A stretch of 64,000 nucleotides of DNA from Acetobacterium sp. KB-1 (GCF_003260995.1 NZ_CP030040.1:540979-604978); one strand, 5' to 3'. Positions 26,640 to 36,819 are shown, counted from the stretch's first letter. Notes: generated by a model not told the origin, from the letters alone. A program made the numbers and translations.

Positions 26640-27161
26640 ATTAGTAAAGATGTTCAACACGAAATTAATAACGAGATCCGAGATCGCGAAATCCGTGTAA
26701 TTGACGAAGCAGGTGAAATGTTGGGAGTCATGATGACTAAAGACGCTCAGAAACTAGCCGATGAAAAAAACTTAGATCTAGTGAAAGTTTCACCAAACGC
26801 TAAACCGCCGGTTTGTAAGATTCTTGACTACGGAAAGTATCGATATGAAGAAATTCAGCGATTAAAAGAAGCTAAGAAAAATCAAAAAGCTGTGGTTATT
26901 AAAGAAATACGTATGTCGGTTCGAGTTGAAGAGCATGATATTAATGTTAAAATTAAAAATTGCATCAAATTCTTGGAACAAGGTAGCCGAGTCAAAGTGG
27001 CTATTCGTTTCAGAGGCCGCGAAATGGCTTATACTGAACAGGGAAAAACGGTACTTCTTGATTTTGCAGAACGTGTTTCTGATCTCGCCGTGGTAGAAAA
27101 AAACCCGAAAATTGAAGGAAGAAATATGGTCATGTATTTAGCACCGAAAAAAGATAAATAA
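26640..27161 (+). CDS. infC: Translation initiation factor IF-3
   Basis: 173 residues. Conventional ATG/GTG/TTG starts would lose about 26 conserved N-terminal residues. The frame extends upstream through SKDVQHEINNEIRDREIRVI to an ATT at 26640, nine bases after GGAGG (26626-26630). AUU initiation is the classic autoregulatory feature of infC. N-domain with KLADEKNLDLVKVSPNAKPP, linker, and C-domain with VRVEEHDINVKIKN and IRFRGREMAYTEQG. Binds 30S and checks the initiator tRNA. Confidence 0.93.
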   Translation: MSKDVQHEINNEIRDREIRVIDEAGEMLGVMMTKDAQKLADEKNLDLVKVSPNAKPPVCKILDYGKYRYEEIQRLKEAKKNQKAVVIKEIRMSVRVEEHDINVKIKNCIKFLEQGSRVKVAIRFRGREMAYTEQGKTVLLDFAERVSDLAVVEKNPKIEGRNMVMYLAPKKDK

Positions 27162-27270
27162 ATCAACACGTTAATTGACTATCTGCTACTGGAACCGATC
27201 TATTTTTGATTAAGTTCCTCAGATCTAGTTTTTTATAAAAGACACCTTGTACAGGGAGGAGGAAATAGTT

Positions 27271-27474
27271 ATGCCAAAAATGAAAACACACCGTGGTGCT
27301 GCAAAGCGTTTTAAAATAAAAAAATCAGGTTTTATTAAACGGACAAAAGCAGGAAAACGCCATATTCTTAACAAAAAAAGCAGTAAGCGAAAAAGAAACC
27401 TCAGAAAAGCGACTGGTTTGGCTCCTGGAGATGCTAAAGTAGTAATGAAAATGATCAAAATGGTAAAAAGATAA
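27271..27474 (+). CDS. rpmI: 50S ribosomal protein L35
   Basis: 67 residues, very basic, starting [20 protein letters not shown], canonical for L35. ATG 27271 follows GGGAGGAGG; an upstream in-frame ATG at 27247 is not used. Lies between infC and rplT. Confidence 0.95.
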   Translation: MPKMKTHRGAAKRFKIKKSGFIKRTKAGKRHILNKKSSKRKRNLRKATGLAPGDAKVVMKMIKMVKR

Positions 27475-27500
27475 TATTTGAAGATAGGAGGAAATAGATA

Positions 27501-27854
27501 ATGCGAATTAAAAAAGGCGTTAATGCCAAAAAGAAACATAAAAAAGTACTTAAACTTGCTAAAGGCTATTATGGTGCTAAAAGTAAGTTATATAGATCAG
27601 CAAATGAAGCCGTTATGCGAGCACTCAGATCTTCATATGTTGGCCGAAAAGAAAAGAAACGAAATTTCAGAAGATTGTGGATCACTCGAATCAATGCTGG
27701 GGCAAGAATGCATGGTTTAAGCTATAGTAAATTTATGTTTGGTTTAAAACAGGCTGGTGTTGAAATTGACCGTAAAATCTTAGCAGATTTGGCAATGAAT
27801 GATATTAGTGCATTCAATGATTTAGTTGACGTATCAAAGAAAAACATGAACTAA
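27501..27854 (+). CDS. rplT: 50S ribosomal protein L20
   Basis: 117 residues with the long basic N-terminal helix and [20 protein letters not shown] signature. Needed early in 50S assembly and, in Firmicutes, represses its own operon through the leader upstream of infC. GGAGG site; terminator directly after. Confidence 0.96.
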   Translation: MRIKKGVNAKKKHKKVLKLAKGYYGAKSKLYRSANEAVMRALRSSYVGRKEKKRNFRRLWITRINAGARMHGLSYSKFMFGLKQAGVEIDRKILADLAMNDISAFNDLVDVSKKNMN

Positions 27855-27861
27855 TCGTACG

Positions 27862-27904
27862 AAAAACTTCTCAACGGATTATCCATGCTTGGGAAGTTTT
27901 TTTA
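27862..27904 (+). terminator. Terminator of infC-rpmI-rplT
   Basis: AAAACTTCTCAA pairs with TTGGGAAGTTTT (one G-U) and is followed by a T7 run near 27897-27903. Confidence 0.85.
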
Positions 27905-27983
27905 TTATATATTATTGTTGCTTTTTCAAAACAGAGTGTTAAAATAAGTATGGTTATCAAATATTTTAGGTGGAGACAAGATC

Positions 27984-29360
27984 ATGGCAGAAAAGATACG
28001 TTGGAATTTTAATAAGTTTGTTGGACAGCGCTCCCCTGCGGAAATGTTGATTTATGGATTTGCTCTGGTTATCTTTTTAGGTACAATTCTTCTTACTCTG
28101 CCCATCGCCAGTGTATCAGGAGAGAGCGCTGGTTTAATCGACGCGTTGTTTACCGCCACCTCAGCTGTCTGTGTGACAGGCCTTGTGGTTGTGGATACGG
28201 GAACCTTTTGGTCAGTCTTCGGAAAATTCGTTATTATTTTTCTGATCCAGATTGGTGGTTTAGGTTTCATGTCACTGACCACCATGTTTTTTGTTCTGGC
28301 CGGGAAACGCATTACCATCAAAGATCGACTCTTGATTCAGTCTTCGGTGAATATGGATTCGATCTCTGGAATCGTTAAATTTACCAAATATATATTCTTT
28401 TCATCGCTTCTGATTGAAGGAATCGGGGCTTTATTGCTGGCACTTGTTTTTATTCCTGAATACGGATTTTTACAGGGGACTGCATATAGTTTTTTTCATG
28501 CCATTTCAGCTTTTTGCAATGCCGGTTTCGATCTGTTTGGGAACTATTCGAGTTTAACAAAATATGCGGGGAATTTTATTATTAATTTTGTTATTGGTGG
28601 TCTTGTTATCTTAGGTGGATTAGGTTTTGCTGTTACCAGTGATTTGATTAATGTGCGCAAGTTTGAAAAGATGAGTATGCATGCTAAACTGGTATTAACC
28701 GTTACAGGTGTTTTACTGATTGTTGGGTTTGTCTTCTTTTTTATATTTGAATATAATAACCCTCAAACCATGGGAAGCTTATCCCTTCCAGAAAAATTTT
28801 TGGCTGCTTTTTTTCAGTCCATAACACCGCGAACTGCTGGATATAATACTATCAATACAGCAGCGTTGACGCCGCCCTCACTTTTTTTAACCATGCTCTT
28901 TATGTTTATCGGTGCATCACCAGGATCTACTGGTGGGGGCGTTAAAACATCCACATTTGCCATTATTATTATGACTGTTGCCTCAGTGCTGCATGGTAAA
29001 AAAGATGTTTCTATTTTTAAACGAAGCATTTTAGGTCCAGCTATTCGCCGGGCAATTTCAGTAATTGTCATTGCTTTCGCTATTGTCATCCTGATGATTT
29101 TTGTGTTATTATGTACTGAACCCGAAGCTTCTTTTGAAACAATCGTTTTTGAAGTGCTTTCTGCATTTGGTATGGTTGGGTTAACGACGGGATTGACCCC
29201 ACATTTATCTATTGCTGGGAAAATAGCCATCAGTATTACCATGTTTGTTGGTCGGCTAGGTCCTCTGACGGTAGCCTATGCTATATCACGAAGTGAAAAA
29301 CGAGCCCGGGAAAACGTGGGTAATTTTAAATTGCCTGAAGGCAATATTATGATTGGCTAG
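27984..29360 (+). CDS. ktrB: Potassium uptake channel subunit TrkH/KtrB
   Basis: 458 residues, four membrane-pore-membrane repeats. Selectivity-loop glycines are seen in SAVCVTGLVVVDT (about 60-72), FCNAGFDLFG, TPRTAGYNT and MVGLTTGLTP. Translocates K+ (often Na+-dependent) across the membrane, gated by KtrA. Ends in a basic tail. GTGGAG precedes the ATG. Operon with ktrA, 14 bp apart. Confidence 0.92.
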   Translation: MAEKIRWNFNKFVGQRSPAEMLIYGFALVIFLGTILLTLPIASVSGESAGLIDALFTATSAVCVTGLVVVDTGTFWSVFGKFVIIFLIQIGGLGFMSLTTMFFVLAGKRITIKDRLLIQSSVNMDSISGIVKFTKYIFFSSLLIEGIGALLLALVFIPEYGFLQGTAYSFFHAISAFCNAGFDLFGNYSSLTKYAGNFIINFVIGGLVILGGLGFAVTSDLINVRKFEKMSMHAKLVLTVTGVLLIVGFVFFFIFEYNNPQTMGSLSLPEKFLAAFFQSITPRTAGYNTINTAALTPPSLFLTMLFMFIGASPGSTGGGVKTSTFAIIIMTVASVLHGKKDVSIFKRSILGPAIRRAISVIVIAFAIVILMIFVLLCTEPEASFETIVFEVLSAFGMVGLTTGLTPHLSIAGKIAISITMFVGRLGPLTVAYAISRSEKRARENVGNFKLPEGNIMIG

Positions 29361-29374
29361 AGGAGGAGTATTAA

Positions 29375-30043
29375 TTGAAAGAAAAGCAGTTTGCAGTCCT
29401 TGGTTTAGGGCGTTTTGGTGAAGCACTTGCCATCACTCTTAGTGAGTTGGGCTGTAATGTTGTTGTTGTTGATAAAGACGAAGAAAAGATTCAAAACATC
29501 GCGAATTTGGTAACCTATGCGGTACAGGCCGACGTGACCGATATCAATGCGCTGAAGTCGATTGGTTTGAAAAATGTAGATGCTGTTGTTGTATCCATCA
29601 CTTCTGATATTAACAGCAGCATCATGGGCATTGTCAATGCTCAGGAGTTGGGGATCAGCGAGATTTATGGGAAAGCAAATAATGCTCAGCATGAAAAAGT
29701 ACTGCTTAAATTAGGGGTTAAAAAAGTATTTTCCCCTGAACGTGATATGGGTGAACGGGTTGCGCACAATCTTTTTTCTGGCGATTTTATCGACATTTTA
29801 GAGCTGGATACTAATCATTCCATTGTTGAAGTGGAGTCGCTCCATGTCTGGGAAGGAAAAACATTGGAGCAACTGAACTTGAGAGAAAAACACGGATTAA
29901 ATGTGATTGCCATTCGTACTCTCGATGTATTAAATGCTTCGCCCTTGGCAAGTGATCTTATTCATCCTGGCGACAAACTGATTGTTATGGGTGAAAATCG
30001 ATCCATTAATGAGATCAATAAACTATCCCGAAAAGATCATTAG
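29375..30043 (+). CDS. ktrA: Potassium uptake gating protein KtrA (TrkA family)
   Basis: 222 residues from TTG 29375 with AGAGGAGG nine bases upstream. RCK-N Rossmann domain: VLGLGRFGEALA (about 8-19) and the acidic VVVVDKDEEKI, then an RCK-C domain (about 140-222). Binds ATP/ADP or NAD and opens KtrB. Cytoplasmic octameric ring in the family. Two bp from the following gene. Confidence 0.92.
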   Translation: MKEKQFAVLGLGRFGEALAITLSELGCNVVVVDKDEEKIQNIANLVTYAVQADVTDINALKSIGLKNVDAVVVSITSDINSSIMGIVNAQELGISEIYGKANNAQHEKVLLKLGVKKVFSPERDMGERVAHNLFSGDFIDILELDTNHSIVEVESLHVWEGKTLEQLNLREKHGLNVIAIRTLDVLNASPLASDLIHPGDKLIVMGENRSINEINKLSRKDH

Positions 30044-30045
30044 CA

Positions 30046-30837
30046 ATGTTTTTAGAAATCACTTCAAAAAATAATGAGCAAATTAAATATTTACGGAAAC
30101 TCAGCAGTAAATCTTTTAGAGATGCGGAAGGGGCCTTTGTAATTGAGGGAACCAAATTGTTTCAAGAAGCCGTCAAAAAAAGATTGCAATTTAAACAAGT
30201 ATTTATGACAAGTGAATGGCTAAAAACAAATGATGCCTTGTTCAACGAAAGTATGATAGAGCTGGTCGATAATGGTGTGCCCATCGCAATTGTTGCGGCT
30301 TCAATTCTAACATCCGTTTCCAACTTGCAAAAACCGGAAGGGATAATCTGTACGTTACCAAAAATGAGTGTCCAGCCAGGCATCTTTAAACGATCTATTT
30401 TATTAGAAGATGTTCAGGATCCCTACAATGTTGGTAGCATTATCAGAACTGCTGATGCGGCTGGCTTTGACTGTGTTGTAACATCGAATAAAACAGCAGA
30501 TATTTATAACGAGAAAGTACTTCGGGGTTCCATGGGTTCAATCTTTCACCTGCCGATTTATCAAGTTGAATCGTTGCCAGTTTATGTAAAACACTTAAAA
30601 GAGCAGCTAGTCACCATCATTGGTACCTCTTTAACTGGTAGTTCCATATGGGAGCGCGAACCCCTTACCGAATCGTTTGCTATTATTATGGGAAATGAGT
30701 CCAGGGGGATGTCGGATAAGATGAGTGAGTGCTGTGACGTTTTACTTAAAATTCCTATTTGGGGACAGGCCGAGTCGCTTAATGTTGCAACCGCAGCAGG
30801 GATCATCATGTATGACCTGATCAGAGATTTTAAATAG
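30046..30837 (+). CDS. SpoU/TrmH-family RNA 2'-O-methyltransferase
   Basis: 263 residues. N-terminal substrate-binding domain (EGTKLFQEAVKKR) followed by the SPOUT knot: LLEDVQDPYNVGSIIRTADA (motif 1, about 121-140), IIMGNESRGMS (motif 2) and IPIWGQAESLNVATAAGIIM (motif 3). Likely methylates 23S rRNA or tRNA; the target is not clear from sequence. Starts 2 bp after ktrA, upstream of the pheST T-box, a common arrangement. Confidence 0.9.
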   Translation: MFLEITSKNNEQIKYLRKLSSKSFRDAEGAFVIEGTKLFQEAVKKRLQFKQVFMTSEWLKTNDALFNESMIELVDNGVPIAIVAASILTSVSNLQKPEGIICTLPKMSVQPGIFKRSILLEDVQDPYNVGSIIRTADAAGFDCVVTSNKTADIYNEKVLRGSMGSIFHLPIYQVESLPVYVKHLKEQLVTIIGTSLTGSSIWEREPLTESFAIIMGNESRGMSDKMSECCDVLLKIPIWGQAESLNVATAAGIIMYDLIRDFK

Positions 30838-30849
30838 ATTATTTTCAGA

Positions 30850-31118
30850 ACAGCATTAAACAAAAACTAAATAAATTATCAACAATGATAGAGCGAGTAA
30901 ATAAATATTGAATTTTACAGAGAATAAATCCCAGGCTGAGAGATTTTGTGTTTAAATTTATTGAAGTTCCCTCTGGAGTTTTAGACGTGAACGTCATCTT
31001 TTGATGACCTTTAGCTTCTAACGTTAATTGCGTTAAAATTTTGAGTGAATACATAGAGTATTAATTTAAGGTGGTACCGCGGAATAATTTCGTCCTTTTT
31101 AGAAGGACGATTTTTTTA
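30850..31118 (+). promoter_or_regulatory. T-box leader of pheST (phenylalanine specifier TTC)
   Basis: AAGGTGGTACCGCGGAA at 31068-31084 is the T-box, followed by CGTCCTT/AAGGACG (31091-31097, 31103-31109) and a T7 run. Stem I has GAA-G-TTC-C with TTC at 30967-30969, a phenylalanine codon, agreeing with pheST downstream. S-turn AGCGAGTA is visible near 30892. Confidence 0.92.
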
Positions 31119-31168
31119 GTTAAATGATTAAAAAAGAACACTTAATAAGATAAAAAAGGGAGAATAAA

Positions 31169-32191
31169 ATGGAGTTAGAACTCAAACAACTAAGAGATCG
31201 CTGTTTGGCTGATCTTAATGCTGTTGAAGAATTAAAAACGTTGGATAATGTGAGAATAAAGTACTTGGGCAAAAAAGGGGCACTGACCATCGCCCTTAAG
31301 GGAATGGGTAAGCTTTCCAACGAAGAGCGTCCAATAATTGGAAAATTGGCCAATGAAATACGGGAAGAAATTGAGAATAATATTTCAGCCCAGAAGCAGT
31401 CGCTTGAACAAAAGGAAATCGAAGCTCAGATCAAAGAAGAAAGCATCGATGTGTCCCTGCCGGGAAAAAAGCATCAAGTCGGAAATCTTCACCCGCTTAC
31501 CACAACCGTTAATGAACTCAAGGAAATCTTTCTGGGGATGGGATTTTCCATTGCCGAAGGTCCGGAAATTGAATGGGCTAAATATAATTTTGACTACCTC
31601 AATGTTCCTCAGGATCACTCCGCTAGAGACTTGCAGGATACTTTTTATTATGAGGACGAGATTGTCCTGCGAACCCAGACCTCACCAGTACAGGTACGGG
31701 TTATGCAGCAGCAGAAGCCACCGTTGCGGGTTATCTCACCAGGCCGAGTTTATCGTAGCGACGAAATAGATGCCACCCATTCGCCAGTTTTCCATCAAAT
31801 GGAAGGTTTGGTCATCGACAAAGGGATTACCATGAGCGATCTCAAAGGAACCCTGGATTTATTTGCTAAAAAACTCTTTGGCGAACAGACCAAGACAAAA
31901 TTCCGGCCCCACCAGTTTTATTTCACCGAACCAAGCGCGGAGATGGATGTCACCTGCTTTAAATGCGGTGGTGTCGGCTGCAAGGTTTGTAGCAACACCG
32001 GTTGGATTGAGATTCTTGGCTGCGGCATGGTTCACCCCAACGTTTTGCGGTTCTGTGGCATTGATCCCGAGCAGTACAGTGGCTTTGCCTTTGGGATGGG
32101 ACTGGATCGAATAACGATGATCAAATATGGCATTAACGATCTGCGTTTATTATTTGAAAATGACTTGCGTTTTTTAGCGCAATTTAAATAG
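31169..32191 (+). CDS. pheS: Phenylalanine-tRNA ligase alpha subunit
   Basis: 340 residues. N-terminal coiled coil (1-85), then class II core with motif 2 region [21 protein letters not shown], a [20 protein letters not shown] stretch and motif 3 [17 protein letters not shown]. Forms the alpha2beta2 synthetase with PheT. ATG after AAAGGGAG. PheT starts 13 bp downstream. Confidence 0.96.
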   Translation: MELELKQLRDRCLADLNAVEELKTLDNVRIKYLGKKGALTIALKGMGKLSNEERPIIGKLANEIREEIENNISAQKQSLEQKEIEAQIKEESIDVSLPGKKHQVGNLHPLTTTVNELKEIFLGMGFSIAEGPEIEWAKYNFDYLNVPQDHSARDLQDTFYYEDEIVLRTQTSPVQVRVMQQQKPPLRVISPGRVYRSDEIDATHSPVFHQMEGLVIDKGITMSDLKGTLDLFAKKLFGEQTKTKFRPHQFYFTEPSAEMDVTCFKCGGVGCKVCSNTGWIEILGCGMVHPNVLRFCGIDPEQYSGFAFGMGLDRITMIKYGINDLRLLFENDLRFLAQFK

Positions 32192-32204
32192 GAGGAACTA
32201 TAAC

Positions 32205-34583
32205 ATGCTCGTTTCACTGAATTGGTTAAAAGAATTTGTTGATATAAAAATACCCCCTTATGATTTTGGCGAGGCTCTGACCATGTCGGGTACAAAAGTC
32301 GAAACATTAACGGTTGTTGCTGAAAATGTAATTAATATTTTTACTGGAAAAATCACCAAAATTGAACCTCATCCCAATGCCGATAAGCTAATTGTCTGTA
32401 CGGTGGATATGGGAACTGACGAACGGGTGATTATTACGGCCGCTAAAAACGTCTTTGAAGGCGCGATCGTTCCGATTGCTGTTGATGGCGCTGTGATTGC
32501 CAATGGCACCAAAATCGGTACCAATGATTTTCGAGGACTGCTTTCACACGGGATGTTTTGCTCCATTGAAGAACTCGGTATGAACACCGATTTATTTTCC
32601 AAAGAAATCATGGAAGGGATTCTAATTCTCCCAGAAAATACCCCCCTGGGAATGGACGCCAGGGAACTGCTGTGGCTGGATGATGTGATCATTGATGTCG
32701 AATTGACGGCTAACCGCTCGGACTGCCAGTCCATCATCGGCATCGCCCGGGAGGCGTCAGCAACCCTGGATCTGCCGATGGCCGGTTTTACTACTTACTC
32801 TGCTATCGAAAGCTCAAATCAAATTGCTAATTATTTGTCGGTAAAGATTGAAGATCTGGCTTGTCCTCGTTATGTAGCCAAGATGCTAAAGGTAAAAAAA
32901 ATTGAAGCATCACCGCTGTGGATGCAGATTAAGCTTCTAAACAGCGGAGTTCGTCCAATTAACAATATTGTTGACGTCACCAATTACGTAATGCTCGAAC
33001 TGGGCCAACCACTTCATGCCTTTGATTATCATAGTCTCCAGTCCAAGGAAATTGTGATTAAAACTACGACTGATAAAAAAATGATTACTCTTGATGATCA
33101 AGAGCGGGCCATTGATAAAACCATGTTGATGATCACAAACGGTAAGGAACCGGTGGCGATTGCCGGTGTAATGGGCGGAGAAAATTCAGAAATAACTGAA
33201 AAAACCAGCCTTATTGTTCTGGAGTCTGCCAACTTTAACAAAAGCAGTGTGCGTTTAACAGCCAAGCAACTGGGTCTTAGAACCGAGGCATCGTCACGTT
33301 TTGAAAAAGGCGTTGATCCTGAATTAGCAGGTATTGCCGCCCTGCGAGCAACTCATTTACTCTTAGAAATCGGCGCTTGTGAAGTCATTGAAGGGCTGAT
33401 TGATGTTTATCCGAGTGTTGTATCCTTAAAAAAAGTCATCCTGGATGTTAATTGGTTCAATGCCTTTGTCGGTATTTCGCTCTCAAAGGATGAAATTTCA
33501 AAAATACTGGCCCGTTTATTCTTTAAGGTCGAATCAATCGACGATCATATTCTGGCAGTTGAGGTTCCTAGTTATCGGATGGATATTGAACTTAAAGAAG
33601 ATCTGGCTGAAGAAGTGGTCCGGATTTTTGGCTACGATATGATCCCCGGTACCATTATGGGAGGCGAAACCATGGTAGGGGGTAAAACACCAGTTCAAAA
33701 ATTTGAAGACGCCCTTAAAAACATCCTGGTCGGTCAGGGGTATTATGAAACACTAACATCCTCTTTCACCAGTGAAAAACGCCTTCAAGGGCTGAATTCA
33801 CAGCTCGAAGACAACCTCATCCCGCTGATTAATCCATTGGGAGAAGAAAACAGTATTATGCGCCATACCCTCATCGGACATCAATTGGAAGTGATTTCAC
33901 TAAACTATAATCGAAAAAATCCGTTTGGTCGTTTTTTTGAATTGGCAAATACCTATCGCAAAAATTTTAATCCCGGGGAGTTGCCCATAGAAGAACAGAA
34001 ACTAGTAATGAGTAGCTATGGTAATGAGGATTATTTTGACTTAAAAGGAGTTGTCGAGCTATTACTTAAGCAGTGCGGAATCAAATATCCGGAATTTATT
34101 GCCGGCGGATCAGATTTCTTCCATCCCGGACGAAAAGCTGAAGTTTTCGTAGATGGCGTAAAATTAGGAGAAATCGGTGAGATTCATCCTGTTGTCGTCA
34201 AGAATTATGAACTGCCAAAGCGGTGTTATGTATGCCAGTTGTCTTTTGAGGCACTTTACAATTGTTCTTCGCTGGTTAATAAATTTATCGATTTACCAAA
34301 ATTTCCGGCATCAAACAGGGACTTGGCTATTTTATTGAAATCAGATATTCCGGCTACTGCAGTTGAAACAATTATCCGCAAAAATAGTGGTGATATTTTC
34401 GAAAGTATCGAATTATTTGATGTCTATACGGGGGCTCAAATACCAGATGGTTATAAGAGTTTGGCCTATGCGTTAAACTTCAGACATCGCGAACGGACGC
34501 TAAACGACAATGATATCAATCCGGTGATCGATCAAATCATTTGCGAACTCAAACGATCATTTGACGCTCAGCTTCGCGAATAA
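32205..34583 (+). CDS. pheT: Phenylalanine-tRNA ligase beta subunit
   Basis: 792 residues, full length. Domains in order: tRNA-binding OB fold (about 40-150), B3/B4 editing domain (about 210-380), B5 (about 400-470), catalytic-like fold, and C-terminal ferredoxin-fold anticodon domain (about 700-792, SNRDLAILLKSDIPATAVE). GGAGGAAC before the ATG. Editing of Tyr-tRNA(Phe) is the family's second role. Confidence 0.96.
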   Translation: MLVSLNWLKEFVDIKIPPYDFGEALTMSGTKVETLTVVAENVINIFTGKITKIEPHPNADKLIVCTVDMGTDERVIITAAKNVFEGAIVPIAVDGAVIANGTKIGTNDFRGLLSHGMFCSIEELGMNTDLFSKEIMEGILILPENTPLGMDARELLWLDDVIIDVELTANRSDCQSIIGIAREASATLDLPMAGFTTYSAIESSNQIANYLSVKIEDLACPRYVAKMLKVKKIEASPLWMQIKLLNSGVRPINNIVDVTNYVMLELGQPLHAFDYHSLQSKEIVIKTTTDKKMITLDDQERAIDKTMLMITNGKEPVAIAGVMGGENSEITEKTSLIVLESANFNKSSVRLTAKQLGLRTEASSRFEKGVDPELAGIAALRATHLLLEIGACEVIEGLIDVYPSVVSLKKVILDVNWFNAFVGISLSKDEISKILARLFFKVESIDDHILAVEVPSYRMDIELKEDLAEEVVRIFGYDMIPGTIMGGETMVGGKTPVQKFEDALKNILVGQGYYETLTSSFTSEKRLQGLNSQLEDNLIPLINPLGEENSIMRHTLIGHQLEVISLNYNRKNPFGRFFELANTYRKNFNPGELPIEEQKLVMSSYGNEDYFDLKGVVELLLKQCGIKYPEFIAGGSDFFHPGRKAEVFVDGVKLGEIGEIHPVVVKNYELPKRCYVCQLSFEALYNCSSLVNKFIDLPKFPASNRDLAILLKSDIPATAVETIIRKNSGDIFESIELFDVYTGAQIPDGYKSLAYALNFRHRERTLNDNDINPVIDQIICELKRSFDAQLRE

Positions 34584-34600
34584 TTAATGCAATTACGGGT

Positions 34601-35479
34601 ATGAATCATATATATGAGATTATTATTGGCCTTTTACAATTAAAAGGGGTCGGACGCCAGAAAATTAAGCTGCTGCTAGAAATTATTACCTCGCCCCAGG
34701 TTCTTTCATTCCGAGAGGTGGTGGAAATCGGTCAAACTTTTCATATTATTACAAGTCAAATCGGACGAGTTGAGATTGAGCAAGCCATTGCGGATGCCAA
34801 ACGGCTCGTCGATGAATGCGAAGAGCTGGGGATTCAATGCAAATCCTATTTAGATGATGGTTTTCCAGTGTGTCTTGATTTTAATGATCATCCGATCTTA
34901 CTGTATTATATCGGAGATCTTGAAATCTTAAATCAACCCAAACGGGCCGCGGTTATCGGTAGTCGCACGCCGTCTCAACTGGGAGCGGATTTTGCTTTTC
35001 AGGCCGGTAAGATTCTTGCCGAAAATAATTTTGTCGTGATTAGTGGCCTGGCCGCCGGATCAGATTGTTATGGACATCGTGGTTGTCTGGCCGCCGGGGG
35101 AAAGACAGTGGCATTTTTGCCTTCAGGTTTGGTTCGGCTTTATCCGGGTTCGAATAAAGAATTGGCAGAAAGGATTTGTGATCATGGCGGTTGCCTGATC
35201 TCAGAATACAATCACCATGAAACGGTTCAGCCTTATAAATTTGTCGAACGAGATCGCCTGCAAAGTGGCACCAGTCAGTTTGTGATTGTCTCTAACTTTT
35301 CGCCGGGTAGCGGAACCATCCATACGCTGAGTTACGCTAACAAATACAAGAAGCCGATTTACTCCATCCCGGTTGTTTATGATCAATCAAGAGATGGATT
35401 TGAATACATCACTCAGAAGCACATCAACTTTCAGATCATCGAAAACACAAAACTGATGCAAGTGATCGAAAATTATTAA
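34601..35479 (+). CDS. DprA/Smf-like DNA-processing protein
   Basis: 292 residues. The Rossmann-like DprA core is seen in AAVIGSRTPSQLGADFA, VVISGLAAGSDCYGHRGCLAAGGKTVAFLPSG (conserved SGLAxGxD and phosphate loop) and GCLISEY. The C-terminal winged-helix domain of classical DprA is absent. DprA protects incoming single-stranded DNA and loads RecA. Shorter members may do something else. The start ATG 34601 overlaps nothing and lies 17 bp after pheT, with a weak site. Confidence 0.82.
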   Translation: MNHIYEIIIGLLQLKGVGRQKIKLLLEIITSPQVLSFREVVEIGQTFHIITSQIGRVEIEQAIADAKRLVDECEELGIQCKSYLDDGFPVCLDFNDHPILLYYIGDLEILNQPKRAAVIGSRTPSQLGADFAFQAGKILAENNFVVISGLAAGSDCYGHRGCLAAGGKTVAFLPSGLVRLYPGSNKELAERICDHGGCLISEYNHHETVQPYKFVERDRLQSGTSQFVIVSNFSPGSGTIHTLSYANKYKKPIYSIPVVYDQSRDGFEYITQKHINFQIIENTKLMQVIENY

Positions 35480-35491
35480 TTGATAAATCAT

Positions 35492-35520
35492 TTGTGTTTT
35501 TTAAGTTTATTACATATAAT
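35492..35520 (+). promoter_or_regulatory. Promoter of zapA
   Basis: TTGTGT (35492-35497) and TATAAT (35515-35520), 17-bp spacer, 50 bp ahead of the zapA ATG. Confidence 0.6.
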
Positions 35521-35570
35521 AGAGTGGAACACAATTTACCACTTAGAAATTTATTTCGCAGGAGGAAAAA

Positions 35571-36131
35571 ATGCCTGAACAAACAATAATGGAATTACGC
35601 ATATTAGATACTGAATTTAATTTAAAGGCAAAGGGAAACGAAGAGCATATCAAACTTGTCTCTGATTATGTCAATGCCGAGTTGGAACGCGTCAAGGCGG
35701 CTAATCCTTTTACTAATCACATTCGGATTGCAATTCTAGGCTGTATGAACATAACTGAGCGACTTTTTATTGCAGAAGAAGAAATTCGTACCAGTGAAGA
35801 AGTAAAAGCGAAGGAAATTGGCGAGATTAAACTAGTCCGAGATGAACTTGAGAAAACGAATGACTTATTAGATGCAGAAAAAGGAAAATATGAGACTCTG
35901 GCGGAAGAAAAAGAGTTGCTACAAAAAGAATTAGACGAAAAAAATGATTTACTGGCTCAATACCGTGAGCATTTGCGACAAAGTAAAATTGAAAGCGAAA
36001 CCAGTCGTAAAACGATTTTAGACTTGCAGAATCAACTATTTGAAAGCCAGATTGAATTAGTAAAAGCAAACAAAAATCATATTGAAAAAGACGTTTTTAA
36101 AAATATTGAAGACAAAATGAAATTAGAATAA
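35571..36131 (+). CDS. zapA: Cell division protein ZapA, long form
   Basis: 186 residues. The N-terminal ZapA domain (LRILDTEFNLKAKGNEEHIK, then AILGCMNITERLF) is followed by about 110 residues of charged heptad-rich coiled coil. Bacillus ZapA is only about 85 residues, so the coiled-coil extension is an extra seen in Clostridia. Bundles FtsZ filaments at midcell. AGGAGG precedes the ATG. Position after pheT/dprA is usual. Confidence 0.85.
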   Translation: MPEQTIMELRILDTEFNLKAKGNEEHIKLVSDYVNAELERVKAANPFTNHIRIAILGCMNITERLFIAEEEIRTSEEVKAKEIGEIKLVRDELEKTNDLLDAEKGKYETLAEEKELLQKELDEKNDLLAQYREHLRQSKIESETSRKTILDLQNQLFESQIELVKANKNHIEKDVFKNIEDKMKLE

Positions 36132-36142
36132 GATTATCAATT

Positions 36143-36174
36143 AAAAAAAAGATGTGAAAACATCTTTTTTTTGT
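36143..36174. terminator. Bidirectional terminator between zapA and lexA
   Basis: AAAAAAGATGT and ACATCTTTTTT with a GAAA loop; A and T tails serve both convergent genes. Confidence 0.85.
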
Positions 36175-36819
36175 TTAGAATTTACGCATTAATCCGGTAA
36201 CCTTACCTAAAATTTTGATATCTTCTTCATTGCAGATAATGGGGTCCATAGTCTTATTTTCGGGTTGGAGCCTGATTTTATTGGTGTCTTCATAAAAGAT
36301 ACGTTTTACCGTAGCTTCATTATCTTCAAGCAGAAGGACCACAACAATTTCACTATTACTTGCCGTTTCCTGTTTTCTGACGATAATTTTATCACCATCA
36401 AGGATGCCGGCATCAATCATGCTGGTCCCCTTAACTTCAAGAATAAACGCGCTATCTGTTCCTGCAAAATCTAAGGGCAACGGAAAAACATCGGTGATAT
36501 TCTCAATCGCGAGAATTGGCGCTCCGGCTGTTACACAACCTAAAATTGGCAGTGAAACAACTGTTTTTTCATCGAAGTAACTTGATATTGTTTCGTTAGG
36601 ATCGTGACGAAGAACTTCGATGGCCCGGGTTTTCGTTGCATCCCGTTTAATATAACCCAGTTCCTCCAGCTTTTTTAAGTAAGTGTGAGCAGTGGAGGTC
36701 GATTTTAGATTAACAGCGGCACATATTTCCCGTACAGATGGGGGATAACGCTTATCTCGCATTTGAGCTTCAATGAATTTTAATATTGCAAACTGTTTGC
36801 TGTTTAAATCCTCGTACAT
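36175..36819 (-). CDS. lexA: LexA repressor
   Basis: 214 residues from ATG 36819, seven bases after GGAGG; the ATG at 36825 is too close to that site. N-terminal winged helix (LNSKQFAILKFIEAQM, STSTAHTYLKKLEELG) and S24 protease domain with the Ala-Gly cleavage site in CVTAGAP (Ala98-Gly99), Ser133 in VKGTSMIDAG and Lys172 in EATVKR. The residue before the catalytic serine is Thr where Asp/Asn/Glu is common. Represses the SOS regulon and itself. Confidence 0.93.
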   Translation of the reverse strand: MYEDLNSKQFAILKFIEAQMRDKRYPPSVREICAAVNLKSTSTAHTYLKKLEELGYIKRDATKTRAIEVLRHDPNETISSYFDEKTVVSLPILGCVTAGAPILAIENITDVFPLPLDFAGTDSAFILEVKGTSMIDAGILDGDKIIVRKQETASNSEIVVVLLLEDNEATVKRIFYEDTNKIRLQPENKTMDPIICNEEDIKILGKVTGLMRKF

